A stretch of 64,000 bases of DNA, from contig OZ231128.1 in the NCBI GenBank assembly GCA_965153355.1, forward strand, positions 1-64,000, given 5' to 3'. The position numbers were made by a program, and so were the translations under genes. Numbering within the stretch: position 1 is the first letter of the stretch; each line of letters starts with the position of its first letter. Below the pieces are notes generated by a model. That model made no database searches, was not told the DNA's origin, and worked only from the letters and a program-made list of their open reading frames with translations. The stretch is from Flaccisagitta enflata (taxonomy: Eukaryota > Chaetognatha > Sagittoidea > Aphragmophora). Shown here piece after piece: positions 57,505 to 64,000 of this stretch.

Positions 57505-58200
57505 AGTCGCAAAAGCAGTACAGACGAAAGTGAAATACAAGAAGCACCCCCCTACAGCTTCAACCACTAAATGAAGAAAGATATATAAGATAGGGCATGG
57601 CAGCTTATATGAATACAATTAGCCTCATCAGAGCGATTTTAGAATTTCATCCCTGTTATGGAGATATTTCTAAAAAACAAGTGAAAAATTGCATAACTAG
57701 TAATATTCAAAAAATATTATTATTAGCTATTTTTTAAGCTGTAATTCTAGACGTGGAATGAAATTCCAATATCGCTCTGAAGAGGCTAATTGTATTGATA
57801 TAAGCTACCATTTCCTACCTTATACACCTTTCTTTATTCAGCGGTTGAGGCTGTAGGGGGTAGCTACAGTTTTTGGGGGGTTAACTTCTTGTATTTCACT
57901 TTCGTCTGTAGATGGTCAGCGACACCCATGCCCTGCCTAAATTGAGGAAAAGAGCAGGACAGCGGCCTAAAAGGGGCCAATGATCTATGATTTCACATAT
58001 GATAAAACTTCTCCTCATCCTCCTCATCCTTGGGTCTTTGGGATTTTGGCCTTGAGGCTGTAATTTAGCCTTTAAAGGCCTTCAGGCCTCGGTTTTGATA
58101 TTGAGGCCAAGTGGGGGGGGGTAGGGTACAAAGAAGGAGGAAGAGAAATGTCCTCATGTGTGAAAGCATAGGTCATCGGTCCCTTTGGGGCCACCACCAT
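57505..58200. repeat. Family F foldback repeat interrupted by a TA element
   Basis: The outer block is split: AGTCGCAAAAGCAG lies before 57519 and GATGGTCAGCGACACCCATG after 57910. Then the arms GCGGCCTAAAAGGGGCCAAT and GGTCATCGGTCCCTTTGGGG surround a GGCCTTGAGG core. Confidence 0.75.
57521..57908. mobile_element. TA-flanked inverted-repeat element, 388 bp, with a paralogous empty site
   Basis: CAGACGAAAGTGAAATACAA is mirrored by TTGTATTTCACTTTCGTCTG, about 24 bp, followed by further pairing (CCCTACAGCTTCAACC with GGTTGAGGCTGTAGGG; ATACAATTAGCCTC with GAGGCTAATTGTAT). TA lies outside both ends (57519-57520, 57909-57910). Removing the element and one TA restores the outer block of family F as seen intact at 54690. 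No coding. Confidence 0.88.
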
Positions 58201-58206
58201 AAAAGT

Positions 58207-58290
58207 AAGAAAGAAAGAGAGGAAGATGAAAAGAAAGAAAGAAGGAAAGAAAGAAAGAAAGAAAGCAAGAAAGCAAGAAAGCAAGAAAGC

Positions 58291-58361
<71 letters not shown>

Positions 58362-58364
58362 GAA
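58207..58364. repeat. (AAAG)n microsatellite
   Basis: About 38 AAAG units with GCAA and GGAA variants. Confidence 0.93.
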
Positions 58365-58365
58365 G

Positions 58366-59287
<922 letters not shown>

Positions 59288-59346
59288 AACCGTAATGAAC
59301 GCACTTAAGTACAGAGATGGAGGAAGAAGCAGAGATAGAAAAGATA

Positions 59347-59523
59347 CAGTTGAACCCCGCTCTAACGGATTTCAGGGGACCAACAATTTTGTTCTGTTAT
59401 AGGCAAACTTCTGTTATGGCCAACAAAGGAAATAAAAGAAATTGACTTGAAGGGATCATGAATTTGCATCTCTTATAAGCAGAGTTCTGTTGGTGGCGGG
59501 TCTGTTAGAGCGGGGTTTATTTG
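59347..59523. mobile_element. Pogo/Tigger-like miniature TA-flanked element, 177 bp
   Basis: CAGTTGAACCCCGCTCTAAC at the left and TTAGAGCGGGGTTTATTTG at the right are inverted repeats with TA outside (59345-59346, 59524-59525). TTCTGTTATAGGC and CTTATAAGCAGAG inside are typical of such miniatures. Shares CAGTTGAACCCCG with 12986-13341. Confidence 0.75.
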
Positions 59524-59624
59524 TATGCAATAGTCAGTTTCTTGAAAAGATAGTGGAACTGATTGAGGCACTTCCTATCTCATTTCTAAGGAAAAATGTT
59601 TGTCAATTGTCTAAGTTGTGTGCT

Positions 59625-59797
59625 ACACCACTCTTCACCCCGCTTTGTCGTTGGTCTGTCAGTTGGTGGGTTGGTCACATTTTACAAAGTTTGATTCTTT
59701 TTTTTCCTCACTGCTCCTGTCCAAATGGTCTTGTGACCTCATATATGGCACTTCCCACCTGCACAAGCGACTATGGTAGCCATGTATCCAGCCTGGT
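59625..59797 (+). repeat. Family S interspersed repeat, diverged
   Basis: CACCCCGCTTTGTCGTTGGT, GCTCCTGTCCAAATGGTCTT, GCACAAGCGACTATGGTAGC and CATGTATCCAGCCTGG. Confidence 0.65.
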
Positions 59798-60026
59798 CTT
59801 TTTCTGATTCTTCTCATGTCCTGACTCACTCTTTTCGTAAACAGTGAATTCTTTGAATTGAACTGCATGAGAACTCAACGGCAAAAAAATGATTCAAATG
59901 TTATGGAAAACCACCATGAATGCTCAAAAAATTGCTGAAAGCTAAAAAAAGTCAAGATGTTGAGCTGACATCCAGCCGGACTAAGCAAAAGTGTCTCATG
60001 GTTACAAGAATGAAGTATTTTTACTA

Positions 60027-60243
60027 TTTTAGTCGCGTGCACGCAACTCTACAACCCGCTTTGTCCGTCAGTCGGTCGACAGTTGGTCGGTTGGTTGGTT
60101 GGTTGGTTGGTTGGTCACACTTTACTTTTTTTGTGATTTTATTTCTTTGAACTCACTGCTCCTGCCCAAATGATCTGGTGACCTCAAATATGGCCCCTGC
60201 CCACCCGCACGCAACTTCGGTAGCCGTGTATCCGGCCTTGTTT
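60027..60243 (+). repeat. Family S interspersed repeat, full copy
   Basis: TTTTAGTCGCGTGCACGCAA, CTACAACCCGCTTTGTCCG, five GGTT units, GCTCCTGCCCAAATGATCTG, GCCCACCCGCACGCAACTTC and GCCGTGTATCCGGCCTTGTT. It ends about 5 bases before the TA of the next element. Confidence 0.82.
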
Positions 60244-60467
60244 TTCTACAGTGCGGCGCAAAAAAAAGTTTTAGGTAGTATTAAATCCTATTTTATCGCA
60301 ATAGACATAAGCCTTTAACTGTTTTTTCTTTATTATCTGTAATTTAGACTACAATTCTTGAATGAACCTCCACAGTTTGACTAAGTGAAAAATGGAGCAG
60401 TATAAGAAAACAAGTTGCAAGGGTATTTCTGAGGTTTCATCACCTAAATGCCTTAAAATCTATTGAA

Positions 60468-61014
60468 AGCGAACACTTTGTTTAGCTAGTTTTTGCTTAA
60501 CTATGGGCCAGAACCATAGAAAATCCATGACTATTTGAAAGCTCTGCAAAAAGTCTTCCAAATGAGACGTTGCTGGTCACTGTAGCTTTATTTGTTTAGA
60601 AATGGCAAAGGTTTGAAGAAAAAAATCATTGATTAGAAAAAAAGTTCATTTCATTTTTTTCCAATGAGCAATTTTAGTCTTTCCATTTTTGTTAATGATG
60701 CAGCTCAGGATTGTCTTAGCTGCATGTTATCCATGAGCTAATCAAAGAGCTTCAAATTTTCTTTAAAATGGCGCCAAGAACAAATCTTCATCTAAATGTC
60801 TTTGATTTTTATGATAGGATAAAGATAACCAATGAAAATCACACAGTGAATTTCCTAATTCTTTTACACCTGTCTTCATCCTAATGCCATTTCTAAACGG
60901 ATAGAGCTAGGACATCCAGCAAGGTCTCGTTTGAAAGATCCTCAAAATGGTCATAGATGTTCCTATGTTTTTCGCATTGCTTGGATGTGAAATACTGATA
61001 AATGAATAGTTCGC
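60468..61014. repeat. Copy of the 9011-9607 foldback
   Basis: Shares GAACACTTTGTTTAGCTAGT, GGTCACTGTAGCTTTATTTG, CAGGATTGTCTTAGCTGC and AAAATGGCGCCAAGAA with the first copy in the same order. The outer ACTATGGC ends are missing. Confidence 0.75.
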
Positions 61015-61016
61015 TT

Positions 61017-61095
61017 TTTTAGTCGCGTGCACGCGACTCTGCACCTTGGTCTGTTGGTTGGTAGGTCGGTCCGTCGGTCCGTCGGTCCCGTAACC
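61017..61095 (+). repeat. Family S fragment
   Basis: TTTTTAGTCGCGTGCACGCG, CTCTGCACCTTGGTCTG and a GTCGGTCCGTCGG tract. The right half is replaced by TTTTAACATTTC units. Confidence 0.65.
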
Positions 61096-61247
61096 TTTTT
61101 GAATTTTTGACATTTCTTAACATCTTTTAACATTTTTTAATATCTTTTAACATTTCTAACTTTTTTTAACATTATTAACATTTTAAACATTTCTTAATAT
61201 CTATCTACTTTCCTCCTGTATATTCTATCTATTTACTTTCCCCTGGT

Positions 61248-61392
61248 CTTTAGTCGCGGACATGCGACTCTACACCTTGCTGTGTTGGTCGGTCGGTAGG
61301 TCCGTTGGACCGTCACATTTTTGAATTCCAAGCGGTTGTACTGCTCCTGCCCAACCGTCCGCGACTGGATTGCCGTGTATCCGGCCTTGTTG
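61248..61392 (+). repeat. Family S-related repeat, GCGGAC subtype
   Basis: TAGTCGCGGACATGCGACTC, ACACCTTGCTGTGTTGGTCG, GCTCCTGCCCAACCGTCCGC and CCGTGTATCCGGCCTTGTT. Confidence 0.72.
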
Positions 61393-61419
61393 ATAGTGTG
61401 TGTGACTGCCCAGGTGGGG

Positions 61420-61560
61420 GGTGTACTTTAGGTGTACTTTAGATACTCTAGGGTACTCTGGGGTACTTTAGGGTACTTTGAAGCACTTTTAGTATTTTTG
61501 GGTACTTTAGGGTACTTTAGGTATTTTTGGGTACTTAAGGTACTTAAGGGTACTTTTGTT
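61420..61560 (+). repeat. Short irregular repeat GGGTACTTTA
   Basis: About ten units of GGGTACTTTA or GGTATTTTT with variable spacing. Confidence 0.7.
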
Positions 61561-61821
61561 CGTCATTTCCAGACGCATGCAACTGTTGCCCTTTTGGACT
61601 TGTATTTTGCAATAGTTAGCTTTTTCCCAACTGATTTTTGAGACATCAACTTCAAACTTCTGTAACTTTCAAACCGTTTGACCGACATGAGTGTGCTTGG
61701 TGGCAAATACTTCATTTCTTGAAGCTCTTTCATTCTATCATGATCTTTTTTATAATCCATCAATAGACACCTGAAATATAACATGGAAAAGACCTGAAAC
61801 TTTTTTTTGCGCCGCACTGTA

Positions 61822-62765
61822 ACAGGGTGTGCAAAAAATTTGGTATCTACACATTATCACAAAAACCATACTTTTAGATAGCCCAGTAAGATAGATTTTA
61901 AATACAGTCTCTCAATTAGTTCTACTTCATGTTAAAATGGATAGGTTTTGTCTTCAGCTTCCCTGGTTTGCAAAAAAAGTTGTTACTGTATTTTTTCTAA
62001 AAAGCGCCCCCGGTGCTTTTGAAATTGATATCAAACTTGGCTTTTTAACCCTCCAAATAGGGCCCCTTTTATTTTGTAGATGAACTATCATTCAGTCTAT
62101 CTTTTTCATGAAAGGCTACCAGAATATCAAATTTGACTCATAATGGAGATATTCCTTGCATTTATCTGTTTGAAAGTCTTTGAAACTGGCTCATTATGTT
62201 GTTTTATATCATCATTTTACTCAATATTTTTGTTCAAATCTCTTCTAAAAAGTAAAACACTACAAAAAAAAAAGAGGGGGGGCGCTTTTTGGAGGGGGGG
62301 CGCTTTCTAGAAAAAATACAGTATGCTAAAAGCACACTTCCCAATTTTATGGGATTTTTACCAGCAAAAAAAATGGGTAAGAACAGCAATCATGTACAGC
62401 TAAGAATACTATAACTACTAGTATCACAATGAGGCGAATGAATATTATTTAACATCAACAAAACAGGAGAAACATTCTGCCCAAAAATTTTGATCTCAGC
62501 ATTAAAAAATAACCTGCAAAATCAATCAAGAATGCAATATCATTTTCTGTTTGTCCATCATCACCAATATTTTTTAAGGCCACTGTGAATGAACTATTCT
62601 TCCCTCTATCAATCTAATTTTTCAGTTTTTTGTTGCTTATACCCTAATGAACATTCAAAAATAGCTAAATAATATGATTAACCCTAATTGTGGTAAAAGA
62701 TTATGCGTAAGGAATGACTTTTGCATGTTTTCTTACATCAGTACCAAATTTTTTGCACATCCTGT
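61822..62765. mobile_element. TA-flanked inverted-repeat element, 944 bp, abutting the previous one
   Basis: ACAGGGTGTGCAAAAAATTT at the left pairs with AAATTTTTTGCACATCCTGT at the right, about 25 bp with few mismatches. Left TA is 61820-61821, shared with the preceding element; right TA is 62766-62767. The interior is AT-rich with two G-runs (GGGGGGGCGCTTTT); GAAAAAATACAGTA at 62311 and TACTGTATTTTTTC at 61984 suggest a further inner inverted repeat. No transposase. Confidence 0.75.
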
Positions 62766-62767
62766 TA

Positions 62768-63040
62768 CCACATTTTTAAGCTTTTGAATCAATTTGACGA
62801 TTGGTTATGTTAAGCTATGATGATGAAATTTCCATTTTAGGCTCGGTATATCACGTATTAAAAGTTGGAAGCCGCTTGAGCATTCAAATCAAAGTATTAT
62901 AGTACTTTACTATGCCTAATGTATGCATACAAAATCGGCGCTGGTGTCAGCTCTTGAGGAAACCAAAGTTACAAATTAAGTATTAGCGCAATTTCTATCA
63001 CAGTATTGTTTTAATATGTTAGTATTCTATGTTTCAACAG
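62768..63040. other. No gene seen
   Basis: AT-rich, unique-looking. Confidence 0.4.
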
Positions 63041-63044
63041 GTCG

Positions 63045-63712
63045 CCCAAGGGCAATATGTGGTCAGCGATACCCGTTGCCCTGCTTTGAGTGATTGTGAA
63101 TTAGAGTGAGGGGAAGCAGGGCAGCGGCCCCAAAGGGGACAAAGTCCTGTAGAACACAGGGGGACTTTCGTTCGTCCTGCCTGAGGAAGTTGATGAGATG
63201 CTAGAGAGGCCTTCAAGAGCCTAAAGTGAGGTCTGAGAAGGCTGATGTAAGGCCTGATAATGCCAATATGAAGCTTGAGAGGGCTGACTTGAGGCCTGGG
63301 AGAGCTGGATTAAGGCTTGAAAGGTCAGAGGACTAATTTGAAGCCTAAGAGCAATTAATTGAGGCTTAGATAGCTGATTTGAGGCCTGAGAGGCCTAATT
63401 TGAGGCCTGAGAGGCCAGGTTTGAGGCCTGAATTTGGATTTGAGGCCTGAGAAGCCCAATTGGAGGTCTGAGAGGCCAGGTTTAAGGCCTGAGAATTTAG
63501 ATTTGAGGCCTGATAAGCCTAATTTGAGGCCTGGGAGGCCAGCTTTGATGCCTGAGAGACTGGATTTGAGGCCTGAGTGGCTGATTTGAGGTCTTAGAGG
63601 CCAGATTTTAGGCCTGATGAGGGGGGGGGGGACGAACAAACGAACAAACAAACGGACGAACGAAAGTCCCCCTGTGTTCTACAGGACTTCGTCCCCTTTG
63701 GGGCCGCTGCCC
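63045..63712. repeat. Family F foldback repeat, full copy
   Basis: The outer block AGGGCAATATGTGGTCAGCG and CCCGTTGCCCTGC, arms GCGGCCCCAAAGGGGACAAA and CTTCGTCCCCTTTGGGGCCG with CCTGTAGAACACAGGGGGAC mirrored at 63667, and about 18 core units of TTTGAGGCCTGAGAGGCCAG type (20-24 bp). Confidence 0.82.
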
Positions 63713-64000
63713 AAAAAGCATTTTCCATTTTCCCTTTCGCTATATTTACCATTCACCCTTTAGAAGAAAGAAATTTGTATATGAAACTTAAAATGAAAAC
63801 TCTTTTATAACTGAAAAAAAGAAGAAATAAATGCAAAATAATTCTTGACAATATCTTAGTCTCCTTTCATTTGCACACTACCAACCAATGCCTGGCGGGA
63901 CTTGGGTCCCGAGGCCCCGGCATGCCAGGACATCACCTTGTCCCGAATTCCCGGGACTCGATGCTTATCCCGGCCCTCTGCCTCTTCCTTCTCCTCCTCC
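63713..64000. other. No gene seen; GC-rich end
   Basis: After 63890 the sequence turns GC-rich (GGCGGGACTTGGGTCCCGAG, GGGCCGGGAT-type blocks) with several short hairpins such as CCCGGGACTCG. It may be the edge of another repeat cut by the window. Confidence 0.4.

Larger units (their letters stand above)
60249..61819. mobile_element. Tc1/mariner-like TA-flanked element, 1,571 bp, non-autonomous and filled with nested repeats
   Basis: The ends CAGTGCGGCGCAAAAAAAAG and CTTTTTTTTGCGCCGCACTG belong to a 28 bp terminal inverted repeat with one mismatch. TA lies outside both (60247-60248, 61820-61821). CAGTG..GCAAAA-type ends are typical of Tc1/mariner transposons. The interior holds a copy of the 9011-type foldback, two family S pieces and a TACTTTAGGG-rich stretch. 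The only notable frame (61563-61817, minus) lacks transposase features. Confidence 0.8.

Overview
The window looks like accessory, repeat-saturated nuclear DNA of a eukaryote, most likely an invertebrate animal. Three things suggest this: a spliceable GT-AG intron, a Ty3/gypsy-type LTR retrotransposon plus a fragment of a non-LTR retrotransposon with a restriction-like endonuclease end, and many small TA-flanked inverted-repeat elements with very long dinucleotide to tetranucleotide microsatellites. I cannot name the species. I found no convincing host protein gene and no rRNA or CRISPR array. Two tRNA-like stretches look like SINE heads or relics.

The centre-left (14381-26596) is one 12,216 bp LTR retrotransposon read on the minus strand. 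Its two 379 bp LTRs look identical, it is flanked by a 4 bp duplication (GTCA), and it sits inside a 44 bp minisatellite that continues on both sides. Its order, minus strand, is: 5' LTR (26218-26596), a TGG-starting primer site, a CAA-repeat leader, gag (23536-25815), protease plus reverse transcriptase (20407-23535), RNase H plus integrase (17563-20406), and a polypurine run against the 3' LTR (14381-14759). All three coding blocks are in one frame, separated only by two UGA codons. The first lies in the known leaky context UGA-CAA-CUA. The 2.8 kb between pol and the 3' LTR carries two genes on the opposite (+) strand: a spliced gene for a signal-peptide/membrane protein (15116-15835) and a one-exon gene for a small membrane protein (17032-17442). 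This arrangement is the most interesting thing here.

The rest is layered repeats. For reference: family S = ~200 bp repeats beginning with the 18 bp perfect palindrome AGTCGCGTGCACGCGACT; family T = ~300-400 bp repeats with a GACGGACC-rich tract and the phrase CTCACCGTGGCCAAAAACAG; family C = ~250 bp repeats of GCTCGCTCAC-type sequence starting AACGGGCCACTCGGTC; family F = foldback repeats with GGGGCCGCTGCCC arms and GGCCT-rich cores; family M1 = ~600 bp near-palindromes with ends CAGTACGATGGGGGC. Several further one-copy elements have inverted ends flanked by TA, as Tc1/mariner/pogo transposons do, but none encodes a visible transposase.

Layout: 1-14.3 kb, LINE fragment, M1, S, T, C and F repeats and microsatellites; 14.4-26.6 kb, the LTR element; 27-36 kb, AAC microsatellite, a 1.35 kb foldback, a 52 bp satellite, M1 copy 2 and a short-period repeat field; 36-54 kb, microsatellites with S, T, C and TA-element copies; 54-64 kb, F repeats, several TA-flanked elements (two abutting on one shared TA) and S copies.
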